From Planctellipticum variicoloris (GTDB lineage: Bacteria; Planctomycetota; Planctomycetia; Planctomycetales; Planctomycetaceae), in contig NZ_CP130886.1 of NCBI RefSeq assembly GCF_030622045.1, positions 4,782,001 to 4,846,000 on the forward strand: a DNA stretch of 64,000 nucleotides. The letters are read 5' to 3'. Of the stretch, positions 34,138-42,748 are shown piece after piece. The notes under the pieces are model-generated. The model ran no database searches and was not told the DNA's origin. It was given only the letters and a program-made list of their open reading frames with translations. Both the position numbers and the translations under genes were made by a program. Position 1 is the stretch's first letter; each line of letters begins with the position of its first letter.

Positions 34138-37100
34138 ATGCTCAACGCTGTCATTCGCTTTTCGCTGCGGTACCGGCTGCTGGTCGTCGTCCTGAGCCTC
34201 GTGCTGCTGGTCTACGGCTCCTACCTGGCCACGGAGATGCCGATTGACGTCTTTCCCGACCTCGACCGGCCGCGGGTGGTGATCATTACCGAGTGTCCGG
34301 GGCTGGCCACCGAAGAGGTGGAGAACCTCGTGACGCAGCCCATCGAGGTGGCACTGCTCGGAGCCAACGGGGTCCAGGCCGTGCGCAGCCAGACGACGGC
34401 CGGGCTCAACGTGATTTACATCGAGTTCAACTGGGACACGGAGGTCCGCGCTGCGCGTCAGACGGTCCAGGAACGCCTGGCGACGCTGGCCGGGATTCTG
34501 CCGGAAGGCATCCGGCCGCAGATGACGCCGACCGCCTCGATCATGGGGCAGATCCTGATTGCCGGCATCTACCGCCAGACGGGACCTGATGGCGGCGAAC
34601 TGGTCCCCATCGGCAAAACTGGCCTGCTGGCGGAATTTGTGGGAGAGTCCGACACGCCGCAGATCAAGGTCTGGCAGCCGACAGATCGACACCGGCCCGA
34701 GACCTGGGAACAGGTCGAGGTCAGTGCCGTCGAGTGGCCGTCCCCGTCGTCGCTCAATGACGCGGTCATGCTGGGGCACCGGGAAGTGACGCTGACCATC
34801 GACGGACGGGCGCACGAAATCACGATCCCGACGGCTGAAGAACAGGCGATGAGTCTCCGCACGATGGCGGACTGGGTCCTGCGGCCGCGGATGCTGAAGA
34901 TCCCCGGCATTGCAGAAGTGTTCGTCCAGGGGGGTGACCGCAAGCAGTACCAGGTGCTGGTCGATCCAGCGGCGCTGCTGGAATACGGCATCTCTCTGCA
35001 GGACGTCGAACGCGCGCTGCAGGAGAGCAATATCAACACGAGCGGCGGGTTTGCCGTGCAGGGCGAAACCGAACGGCCGATCCGGATTCTCGGTCGCCTG
35101 GGGCCTGAACCCGACCGCGTGCTGAGGGACCTGATGAAGATTCCCGTCAAGGCAGGAATCGACCGGTCGATCCTGCTCGAACAGGTCGCCAGCGTCGTCG
35201 AAGGTCCGACGTTCAAGCGAGGCGACGGGAGCGTCAACGGCCGGGCAGGCGTCGTCTTTACGATTGCCAAGCAGCCCCACGTCGACACCCGCGACCTGAC
35301 CGAGCGCGTGGCAGCGGCACTGAAAGACGCCGAGGCGTCGCTGCCGGCGGACATCGTGATCAATTCGGAACTGTTCCGCCTGAAGAACTTCATCGACCGC
35401 GGGATCTTCAACGTCGGCGAAGCGCTCGTCATCGGGGCCGTGCTGGTGCTGATCGTGCTGTTCCTGTTCCTGCTGAATTTCCGGACGACGTTTATCACGC
35501 TGACCGCCATTCCGCTGTCGCTGGTGATCACCACGCTGGTCTTCCGCATGATGGGCTACGTCACCGGCACCCATCTCTCCATCAACGTGATGACGCTGGG
35601 AGGGATTGCCGTCGCGATGGGAGAACTGGTCGACGACGCTATTGTCGACGTCGAAAACATTTTCCGCCGGCTGAAGGAGAACAACGCCCTGGCTCAGCCG
35701 CTGCCGGCGCTGCGGGTCGTCTACTCAGCCAGCCTGGAGATCCGCAGCGCCATCGTGTTCGGCACGGCGGTCGTGATTCTCGTGTTCCTGCCGCTGTTTG
35801 CGCTCTCCGGAGTCGAAGGGCGTCTGTTTGCCCCGCTGGGGGTGGCCTACATCGTTTCAATTCTGGCGTCGCTGGTCGTGTCGCTGACCGTCACGCCGGT
35901 GCTTTCGTACTACCTGCTGCCGCAGTCGCGGGCGACGCACCGGGACCACGACGGGCTGCTGCTGCGGAGTCTGAAGTGGCTGGCCGGATTCCTGATTCGC
36001 TTCAGTATGGCCCACCCGGTCATCCTGCTTCTCCTCACGTGGGCCGGCGTGGGGTATGCGGCCTGGGAAGTCTCTCACCTCGGCCGCAACTTCCTGCCGC
36101 AATTCGACGAAGGAAGCGTTCTCGTCAACGTGACGCTGCCGCCCGGTTCTTCGCTGGCCGCCTCGAATCAGGTCTCGGGAACCATCGACGCGGTGTTCCG
36201 ACGACGGCAGGTTTCTGAGCAGAAACCGAACGGGGCGATCCTGTACTTTGTCCGCCGGACCGGCCGGGCCGAACTGGATGAGCACGCCGCCCCGGTCAAC
36301 GCCGGGGAATACATCCTCAGCATGAATCCCCACAGCGGCAAGCACCGCGAAGAGATCATCCAGGAACTGCTGTCCGAACTCCGCAAGGAAGCCCCCGGCG
36401 TCGACATCGAAGTGGAACAGCCGCTGGCCCACCTGATCAGCCACATGGTCTCCGGCGTCTACGCCCAGATTGCCATCAAGATCGTCGGGGACGACCTCGA
36501 CACGCTGCGCCAGCTCTCCGAGCAAGTCCAGCAGGCCATCCGCGACGTCCCCGGCCTGACGCCGCCGGTCGTGGAACCGATCCAGCAGACGGAAGAACTG
36601 CACATCCAGCTCCGCGGGGACGACCTCGCCTACTACGGCGTCACCCGCGGCTACGTCGCCCGCGTGCTGCAGACGGCCCTGCAGGGGGAAGTCGTCTCGC
36701 AGGTCTTGGAAGGGCAACGACGGTTCGACCTGCTGGTCCGGCTCGAAGAAGGCTACCGGACGGACTACGCCAACCTGGGACGACTGCGGATCGACCTGCC
36801 CGACAATCGCGGCCAGATTGAGCTGAAAGAGCTGGCCGACATCGGCGAAGGTCTGGGGCCGAATGCCGTGAACCGGGAGAACGCGCGCCGGCGGATGGTG
36901 ATTCGCTGCAATACTCAGAATCGCGACCTGGCCAGCGCAGTCGAAGAGATCCAGCAGCGTGTCCAGGCCGGGGTGGTGCTCCCGGAGGGCTACTTCATCG
37001 AATACGGCGGCCAGTTCGAAAGCCAGCAGCGGGCTACCAATCTGATTCTGATCCTGGCCGGGGTCAGCGTCGTCGGGATGTTCGTCGTCCTGATGATCCT

Positions 37101-37602
37101 CTACCCGTCGGTACGGATCGTGCTGCAGATTCTCAATGCGCTGCCGACGGCGTTCATCGGCGGCGTCCTGGCGCTGGTCCTCACTCAGCAATCGCTGACC
37201 GTGGCCAGCCTGGTCGGCTTCATCTCGCTGGGGGGCATCGCCGTCCGCAACGGCATTCTGCTCGTGACCCATTACTTCCACCTGATGAAGGTTGAAGGAG
37301 AAGCGTTCACGCCGGAGATGGTCCTGCGGGGCAGTCTAGAACGGCTGGCCCCGGTCCTGATGACCGCCCTGACGGCCGGTATCGGACTGATTCCGCTGGT
37401 GGTCGGCGGCCAGGAGCCGGGGCGGGAGATTCTGTACCCCGTCGCGACCGTCATCCTCGGAGGGCTGGTGACCTCCACGTTCTGCGAGTTCCTGATTCAC
37501 CCCGGCCTGTTCTGGAAGTTCAGCGGCCGGGATGCCGAGAAACTGGCCCATCAAGACGAGACCGACGCGAATCCGGAGCACTGGCTCCAGACGCATCACT
37601 GA
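34138..37602 (+). CDS. Heavy-metal RND efflux pump, LVDDAIVD type, with porter-domain insertion
   Basis: 1154 residues from ATG 34138 (GAGAGGAG upstream). TM4 reads GELVDDAIVDVENIFRRL, with three acidic residues, unlike CzcA (VDGAVVIVEN) or CusA (VDAAIVMIEN). From memory this resembles the HME group linked to nickel in cyanobacteria, but the substrate is unproven. The CusA Met triad is absent. Compared with the paralogue at 56729-59911 it has an insertion of about 85 residues in the first periplasmic loop (about 150-236, from RQTGPDGGELVPIGKTG to AHEITIPTAEEQ), rich in Pro, Glu and Trp. MFP immediately upstream and His-rich lipoprotein downstream complete the system. Confidence 0.9.
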   Translation: MLNAVIRFSLRYRLLVVVLSLVLLVYGSYLATEMPIDVFPDLDRPRVVIITECPGLATEEVENLVTQPIEVALLGANGVQAVRSQTTAGLNVIYIEFNWDTEVRAARQTVQERLATLAGILPEGIRPQMTPTASIMGQILIAGIYRQTGPDGGELVPIGKTGLLAEFVGESDTPQIKVWQPTDRHRPETWEQVEVSAVEWPSPSSLNDAVMLGHREVTLTIDGRAHEITIPTAEEQAMSLRTMADWVLRPRMLKIPGIAEVFVQGGDRKQYQVLVDPAALLEYGISLQDVERALQESNINTSGGFAVQGETERPIRILGRLGPEPDRVLRDLMKIPVKAGIDRSILLEQVASVVEGPTFKRGDGSVNGRAGVVFTIAKQPHVDTRDLTERVAAALKDAEASLPADIVINSELFRLKNFIDRGIFNVGEALVIGAVLVLIVLFLFLLNFRTTFITLTAIPLSLVITTLVFRMMGYVTGTHLSINVMTLGGIAVAMGELVDDAIVDVENIFRRLKENNALAQPLPALRVVYSASLEIRSAIVFGTAVVILVFLPLFALSGVEGRLFAPLGVAYIVSILASLVVSLTVTPVLSYYLLPQSRATHRDHDGLLLRSLKWLAGFLIRFSMAHPVILLLLTWAGVGYAAWEVSHLGRNFLPQFDEGSVLVNVTLPPGSSLAASNQVSGTIDAVFRRRQVSEQKPNGAILYFVRRTGRAELDEHAAPVNAGEYILSMNPHSGKHREEIIQELLSELRKEAPGVDIEVEQPLAHLISHMVSGVYAQIAIKIVGDDLDTLRQLSEQVQQAIRDVPGLTPPVVEPIQQTEELHIQLRGDDLAYYGVTRGYVARVLQTALQGEVVSQVLEGQRRFDLLVRLEEGYRTDYANLGRLRIDLPDNRGQIELKELADIGEGLGPNAVNRENARRRMVIRCNTQNRDLASAVEEIQQRVQAGVVLPEGYFIEYGGQFESQQRATNLILILAGVSVVGMFVVLMILYPSVRIVLQILNALPTAFIGGVLALVLTQQSLTVASLVGFISLGGIAVRNGILLVTHYFHLMKVEGEAFTPEMVLRGSLERLAPVLMTALTAGIGLIPLVVGGQEPGREILYPVATVILGGLVTSTFCEFLIHPGLFWKFSGRDAEKLAHQDETDANPEHWLQTHH

Positions 37603-37659
37603 TCCGGGGACGGCCAGAGCGGCCCGAACCAACCTGTTCCGTTTTGGGAGAAGAAACCG

Positions 37660-38193
37660 ATGAAGCTGTTTTCGATGCACACGACCGCCCTGCTGACGGC
37701 CTGCCTGTTGGCTGCTGCCGGCTGCCAGCAGCAGGCCCCGGCTCCGGCCCCGGAAGCCAAGACGGCTCCCGCCGAATCCAAAGATCACGACCACGGCGAA
37801 GGGGGACACACCCACGGCGGTCACGGAGCCGGCCCGCACGAGGGGACGCTCGCCGACTGGGGCGGCGGCAAGTACCACGTGGAGTTCACGGTCGACCACG
37901 ACAAGAAAGAAGCCACAATCTACGTGCTGGGCAGCGACGAGAAGACGCCAGCTCCCGTGAAGACCGCCGACGGCAAGCTGCTGCTGTCCATTGCGGAGCC
38001 GGCGTTCCAGGTGGAGCTGGCTGCATCGCCGCTGGAAGGTGAGGCCGAAGGGATGGCGTCCCGGTTCGTGGGAACCCACGACAACCTGGGGATCGTCCGG
38101 GAGTTTGCCGGCACGATCAGCGGTGATGTGGAAGGAACGCCTTACGCCGGTGAATTCAAGGAAGAACCGCACGGCGAGCACGAGCACAAATAG
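37660..38193 (+). CDS. His-rich periplasmic lipoprotein
   Basis: 177 residues from ATG 37660, after GGGAG. Signal MKLFSMHTTALLTACLLAAAGC ends in a lipobox (AAGC). A Pro/Ala linker leads to a His cluster (DHDHGEGGHTHGGHGAGPH), then a compact beta-rich domain (YHVEFTVDHDKKEATIYVLG...) and a His-rich end (EPHGEHEHK). The pattern GPH.G.L...G..YH.E.....K..T.YVL is shared with the secreted protein at 52002-52493, which belongs to the paralogous system. Probably a periplasmic metal buffer or donor for the RND pump; no named family recognised. Confidence 0.8.
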   Translation: MKLFSMHTTALLTACLLAAAGCQQQAPAPAPEAKTAPAESKDHDHGEGGHTHGGHGAGPHEGTLADWGGGKYHVEFTVDHDKKEATIYVLGSDEKTPAPVKTADGKLLLSIAEPAFQVELAASPLEGEAEGMASRFVGTHDNLGIVREFAGTISGDVEGTPYAGEFKEEPHGEHEHK

Positions 38194-38435
38194 GGCTTAT
38201 GGAGCGTCTCAAGTCGACTCGGTCTCGGTGGCGTTGTTGGACATTTCCGCTGAGGCCGATTCTGGCGTTGAATTGCAGGCCCAATTACTACGACTGGCAT
38301 GTCGGTTCAGGGGGTTGCTGCAGGCAACTCGAAGATCGGGCAGACCTCGGCAGACGGAATTCGGGGAGCACGTCGCGGACATTCCGGTTCCGCTCCGTGC
38401 AAAATGGACGGCCTTTGTTTCATGGAAGGAACAGC

Positions 38436-39812
38436 ATGGCATCGGAAATCACAGATCTCAATGACGGCGATAGCGGTACGCAGTATTGCTCGGAACGCTT
38501 CCGCCTGACGCTCCGTTCGTCTCGAATCGTAGCGTGGGTCATGGCCGCCGCCTGGCCACTGGTGGTCGCCAACGTGGCCTTCGCTGAGCAGGAACCCTTG
38601 CCGCCGTCGCCGCAAACCGCATCCGCGGACAGCGCCGACGAAGGGAGTCTCATCGGCTCCGGGCTGACGCTGGCAGATCTGATCGGAATTGCCGAAGGGT
38701 CCAGCCCGAATTTGCGGCAGGCGTCCGCCGACATCGAAATGGCGCGGGGGCACTGGGATCAGGCGGGGCGGTATCCGAATCCAATCCTGATGAGCGGCAC
38801 CCAACAACTCAATGCCGGGCAGTCCCAGTACCTGGCGATGTTGAGCCAGGAAATTGTGACAAAACACAAGCTGGAACTGCAGCAATGTGCTGCGGAGCGT
38901 GCGCTGTATCAGGCGGAGTTGAAGTTTCTGCGGAGGCGATTCGACCTGCTGACCGCAGTTCGCCAAGCGTATTTCGCAACGCTGGCGGCAGAAAAACGAG
39001 TAGATGTTTTGACCCGGCTGGTCGAAATCGCCCGCAAATCACAGGCCGCCGCACAAAAGCTGCAGGATGCCGGTGAGGGAACCAGGGGGGACACGCTACT
39101 GCTGAATATCGAGCTGGAGAAGGCCGAAGTGGCCCTGGAAAATGCACAGACGGCATTGGCAGCCTGGCGGCGGCAACTGGCGGCCGTGATCGGCCAGCGG
39201 TCGTTGCAGATTGAGGGGGTTTCCGGGCAGTTGACGATCGCACTCGATGAGTTCGCCGCGCAGATCGCGGTCGACGACTACGTCCCACGGAATGCCAACG
39301 TTCAGATTGCGGAGCAGGAAATCACCCGTTCGGAGTTTCTGGCTCGCCGTGCCGATGTCGAGCCGTTTCCCAACGTCACGGTCCAGTCGGGGTACATGTA
39401 CCAGGTGGAACCGCTGCACAATTACGGGATTCTGCAACTCTCAGTTCCACTGCCGATCTGGAACCGCAATCAGGGCAACCGTTACGCGGCTCAGGCGGCT
39501 GTCGGCCGGGCGATTGAAACCGTGCAGCAGGTCCAGAACGATATCGCCCGACAGATGGCCGACGCGACAGGCCGGTTCCGACAGGCCGATCAGCAGGTGC
39601 GGCGTTTCGAACAGAAGATTCTGCCCCAGTCGCGGGAAAGCGTGAGCGTCGCCCAGCAGGGCTTCCAGCAGGGGCAGTTTGATTTCCTGCGGCTGCTGCA
39701 GTCGCAGCGGACGCTCGTGGAATCGAGCCTGGGGTATCTGACGTCGCTGGAAAACCGTTGGATGGCCGCCGCAGAAATGGCCGGCATCGCGCAGGTAGAG
39801 GAGTTTCCGTAG
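38436..39812 (+). CDS. CzcC/TolC-type outer-membrane efflux protein
   Basis: 458 residues from ATG 38436 (AAGGA six bases upstream); the frame is open 79 codons further but that part lacks a signal. The signal region (SSRIVAWVMAAAWPLVVANVAFAEQ) starts about 30 residues in. OEP repeats are visible: LADLIGIAEGSSPNLRQAS, long helices with LTAVRQAYFATLAAEKRVDV, and PNVTVQSGYMYQVEP with LPIWNRNQGN typical of CzcC-type channels. No lipobox. It closes the 32-40 kb RND system, following the His-rich lipoprotein by 242 bases. Confidence 0.9.
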   Translation: MASEITDLNDGDSGTQYCSERFRLTLRSSRIVAWVMAAAWPLVVANVAFAEQEPLPPSPQTASADSADEGSLIGSGLTLADLIGIAEGSSPNLRQASADIEMARGHWDQAGRYPNPILMSGTQQLNAGQSQYLAMLSQEIVTKHKLELQQCAAERALYQAELKFLRRRFDLLTAVRQAYFATLAAEKRVDVLTRLVEIARKSQAAAQKLQDAGEGTRGDTLLLNIELEKAEVALENAQTALAAWRRQLAAVIGQRSLQIEGVSGQLTIALDEFAAQIAVDDYVPRNANVQIAEQEITRSEFLARRADVEPFPNVTVQSGYMYQVEPLHNYGILQLSVPLPIWNRNQGNRYAAQAAVGRAIETVQQVQNDIARQMADATGRFRQADQQVRRFEQKILPQSRESVSVAQQGFQQGQFDFLRLLQSQRTLVESSLGYLTSLENRWMAAAEMAGIAQVEEFP

Positions 39813-39950
39813 CCACAGAGATCCTGATGCAGAATCAGGAAATGAAATCGCGGGCTCGCATTCGTTGGAGTTCGAAACATGGGGGGGGCAAGTCCAGCTA
39901 CAGACATGTCCACTCCATCACCACGATCATGTCCGCCGGGGAGGATGCCC

Positions 39951-40283
39951 ATGCTCTCAATCGTGATTCGGATCACAATCTCCGTGGCGGTAATCCTTGC
40001 CGTTTCGGAGATCTCCAGACGCTCACCGCGACTGGGGGCGCTATTGCTGTCGTTGCCACTGGTCAGCATCCTGGCCTTCAGCATGTCGTGGGTTCATCAG
40101 CATGATTTGAAGAGTCTTTCCCGGATGGCACGTGAGACTCTGATCCTTGTTCCATTAACGCTTCCGTTCTTCTTCCCGCTGGCCTTCGCCGAACGCCTCA
40201 GTCTGGGGTTCTGGTCAGCGATGGGAATGGGACTGTGCCTGGCAGTCATCGCCATTGGGGCATGGATGCGACTCGCCCCGTGA
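39951..40283 (+). CDS. Small integral membrane protein (DUF3147-like)
   Basis: 110 residues from ATG 39951, six bases after GGAGG. Four hydrophobic stretches (LSIVIRITISVAVILAVSEI, LGALLLSLPLVSILAFSMSW, LILVPLTLPFFFPLAFAE, LGFWSAMGMGLCLAVIAIGA) predict a membrane protein with short loops and little periplasmic domain. The RSPRLGALLLSLPLVS block matches my memory of DUF3147, proteins frequently found near metal transport genes without known biochemical role. It is last in the rightward operon, 138 bases after the outer-membrane factor. Confidence 0.7.
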   Translation: MLSIVIRITISVAVILAVSEISRRSPRLGALLLSLPLVSILAFSMSWVHQHDLKSLSRMARETLILVPLTLPFFFPLAFAERLSLGFWSAMGMGLCLAVIAIGAWMRLAP

Positions 40284-40342
40284 TCATCGCTGCAGGGACC
40301 ATCAGTCACAACGGGGCTCCAGTGACGCAGCTTGAATCAATC

Positions 40343-40386
40343 CTGGAATTCCAGTCATTGACGTTCCACTGGATGGCCGATACAAC
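40343..40386 (+). promoter_or_regulatory. Candidate promoter with adjacent 12-bp palindrome upstream of the Czc operon
   Basis: TTGACG (40358-40363) and TACAAC (40381-40386) are spaced by 17 bases, with the start codon 32 bases downstream at 40418. A perfect palindrome CTGGAATTCCAG (40343-40354) ends three bases before the -35, a plausible activator or repressor site. Confidence 0.5.
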
Positions 40387-40417
40387 GGAAGTACCTGTTT
40401 TCGGGTCTGGTGGCTCA

Positions 40418-40936
40418 ATGGCAAAGTCGTTCTTCATTCTGATGCTGGTTGCAGCGCAACTCCTTACCGGGAGTGGCGGTTCGGTCTACCTGTGCATCGG
40501 AAGCGACGGCTCATTCTGCTGCGTTGATTCGGGGCCCGGTTCCTGCACCTGCTGTCACGAACATGCTGATGAGTCGCAGGTCGCGTGTCGCTCGCAAGAA
40601 TGTGAGAATGCCGACGACAGATGTGCGGAATCGTGCTGCGAGCACCAACACGCCGACCTGCCCTCGGACAACGGCCGTGAGGAACGTCTCGTCGATGATC
40701 CCTGCGGGTGCATCCACGTTGCGGTGATGGTCCCGGCCGGGCAGCCGACGTCAGTCGCTCGGTCTTCGTCCGCCAGCGACCCGGAGCGTCTGGTTCAAAT
40801 TGTTGCCGGGCTGTCTGCTGAGTGTTCCGCTTACGAAGTTTCCGCGTCGCCTGTGTTGAGCAGTCCGTCGAGCGGACCGCCCGCCGTTCCGGACTTTCAT
40901 TTGACCGTTGTTTCGACGGTCGTCATGCGCTGCTGA
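40418..40936 (+). CDS. Secreted Cys/His-rich leader protein of the Czc operon
   Basis: 172 residues from ATG 40418. Signal peptide MAKSFFILMLVAAQLLTGSG, then a dense Cys/His region: YLCIGSDGSFCCVDSG, CTCCHEHADE, CRSQECENADDRCAESCCEH, followed by DPCGCIHVAVMVP. A less structured second half ends STVVMRC. At least a dozen Cys in 70 residues suggests thiolate metal binding. It heads the CzcA-type operon, 161 bases ahead of the MFP. Same architecture as the leaders at 20260, 32080 and 51370. Function is inferred from composition and position only. Confidence 0.65.
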   Translation: MAKSFFILMLVAAQLLTGSGGSVYLCIGSDGSFCCVDSGPGSCTCCHEHADESQVACRSQECENADDRCAESCCEHQHADLPSDNGREERLVDDPCGCIHVAVMVPAGQPTSVARSSSASDPERLVQIVAGLSAECSAYEVSASPVLSSPSSGPPAVPDFHLTVVSTVVMRC

Positions 40937-41097
40937 TCGCAGCCTCTCTCCTCGGCATTGCCGTCCTGAGCTGATGGTCGATTTCAAAGACCTGCTTGGC
41001 CGACGTGTCCTCGCCGTCTCGACGACCCTGCCTGCGCGAAGAGACCCTTCGTGATCTGGCCGGTCTCCGCTCACCCAACGAACTCGGGAGAGACTGT

Positions 41098-42726
41098 ATG
41101 TCCGTGACAAGTCCGGCCCCGGCGCGTCCGGTGGCCATGCCACAGCCCGTCGACACGCACTCCCTCGCCAAACGTCCCCACCGACGCTGGTGGATGGCGG
41201 CGCTCAACGCCATTCCCAACCTGGTGGTGTTCTCGCTGCTCGGCGGCGTGATGTTTGTGGGCCATCACACAGGCTGGAAGCTGCCGAAGTTATCCGCGCT
41301 GGCGGGAACCGTTGCAGTTCCCGCCGACGACTGGTGTGCCGAGCACCTGGTTCCTGAGTCGTCGTGCATTGAATGTCGTGCCGACCTGCTCCCCAGGGGA
41401 AAGCCCTTCGGCTTCTGTCAGGAACATGGCGTCGCCGAGTGCGTGATTCACCATCCCGAACTTGCCCAGGTTCGCGGGGAGCCGCAGCTGCCGAAGTATG
41501 ACACGGTGCAGGCGATCGCGGTGATGGCCCGGCCGGAAAACAACAGCCGCAATACGATGCACTCCAGCCGTGTCCAGTTTTCGTCGTCGGAAAGTGTCGC
41601 GAAGGCCGGTGTCGACGTGGACGTGGTCCAGGAGCGTCCGATGCTGGACGCAGTGACGGCCAACGGAGAGCTGCAATTCGACCCGACGCGTGTTGCGCAT
41701 CTTTCGACGAAGGTTCCCGGAACTGTGGCCGCCGTCCTGAAGACGGTGGGCGATGCGGTTCACGCTGGTGATGTCTTGGCTGTGGTCGACGCATCGCAGG
41801 TCGGACAGGCCAAGTCACAGTTGCTGCAGGCGATCGTACAGCTTCAGACGCGGAACGCCACCGTCGAACGTCTGCGACCACTTGCCGGCAGCGGGGCAGT
41901 ACCGCAGCGAACGCTGATCGAAGCGGAAGCCGCCCTGCGAGAGGCGGAAGTGGCGGTGATTTCCGCCCGCCAGGTGCTGGCGAATCTGGGGTTCGAGTTA
42001 CCGGAGGAACTTGAATCCGAGACGCCGCAGACGCTTGCCAATCAGCTCCGCGACCTCGGAGTTCCAAAGTCGTTGCTCGCCTCGCTGCCGGTGGGAGCAA
42101 GGACTGCGAACTTGATCCCAGTCGTTGCGCCCTACGACGGAACCGTAGTCGCGTCGGACGTGCTGGCCGGCGAGGTCGTCGATGCCTCCCAATTGCTCTT
42201 CACTGTCAGTGATCCGCGCCGAATGTGGCTCATGCTCAATGTTCGCGAAGAAGACGCCAGGTACATCCGCATGGGCTTGCCTGTCCGGTTTCAAACCGAC
42301 AATGGCGAGCAACCGGTCAGCGGCACAATCTCGTGGATCAGTTCCGCCGTCGACCCCCAGACCCGTACCTTGAAAGCCCGGATCGTCATCGCCAACGAGG
42401 ACGGGACATTACGCGACAAGACGTTCGGTGCAGGACGCATCGTGCTCCGCGAGGAGCCGAATGCCATCGTCGTCCCGCGCGACGCGGTCCAGTCCACCTC
42501 GGACGCGCACTTCGTGTTCGTCCGGGACAAGAACTACTTCGACGACGACTCGCCGAAGTTCTTCCACGTCCGGCAGGTTCGCCTCGGCGCGAGCGACGGT
42601 CACTACGTCGAACTCCTGGCGGGCGCGCTTCCCGGTGAGGTCATCGCGTCAAAAGGCAGCAATGTTCTGCTCGCTCAACTCCTTCGCAGCAATCTCGGCG
42701 CAGGTTGTGGTTGTCACGAGCACTAA
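41098..42726 (+). CDS. CzcB-like membrane fusion protein with N-terminal Cys/His domain
   Basis: 542 residues from ATG 41098 (GGGAG upstream). A cytoplasmic N-terminus and one TM (MAALNAIPNLVVFSLLGGVM) precede a two-part metal-site-like domain: DDWCAEHLVPESSCIECRAD and GFCQEHGVAECVIHHPELAQ (about 80-125). The same domain occurs in the free lipoprotein at 48744-49157. The adaptor core has VAHLSTKVPGTVAAVLKTVG, a long hairpin (LQAIVQLQTRNATVERLRPL), a barrel (RTLKARIVI) and IVVPRDAVQS. The C-terminus ends GCGCHEH, another possible metal ligand set. Partners the CzcA-type pump 22 bases downstream. Confidence 0.88.
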   Translation: MSVTSPAPARPVAMPQPVDTHSLAKRPHRRWWMAALNAIPNLVVFSLLGGVMFVGHHTGWKLPKLSALAGTVAVPADDWCAEHLVPESSCIECRADLLPRGKPFGFCQEHGVAECVIHHPELAQVRGEPQLPKYDTVQAIAVMARPENNSRNTMHSSRVQFSSSESVAKAGVDVDVVQERPMLDAVTANGELQFDPTRVAHLSTKVPGTVAAVLKTVGDAVHAGDVLAVVDASQVGQAKSQLLQAIVQLQTRNATVERLRPLAGSGAVPQRTLIEAEAALREAEVAVISARQVLANLGFELPEELESETPQTLANQLRDLGVPKSLLASLPVGARTANLIPVVAPYDGTVVASDVLAGEVVDASQLLFTVSDPRRMWLMLNVREEDARYIRMGLPVRFQTDNGEQPVSGTISWISSAVDPQTRTLKARIVIANEDGTLRDKTFGAGRIVLREEPNAIVVPRDAVQSTSDAHFVFVRDKNYFDDDSPKFFHVRQVRLGASDGHYVELLAGALPGEVIASKGSNVLLAQLLRSNLGAGCGCHEH

Positions 42727-42748
42727 CGCGAAGGGATGTTGAGCGAAA

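Noticed and set aside
32056-35574. Very long minus-strand open frame (about 1170 codons) opposite the MFP and RND genes
   Set aside because: It is antisense to clearly functional genes; its translation is His/Arg/Asp/Gln-rich without domains, typical of the complement of GC-rich coding sequence.
35857-37281. 474-codon minus-strand frame opposite the RND gene
   Set aside because: Antisense composition shadow without a recognisable domain.
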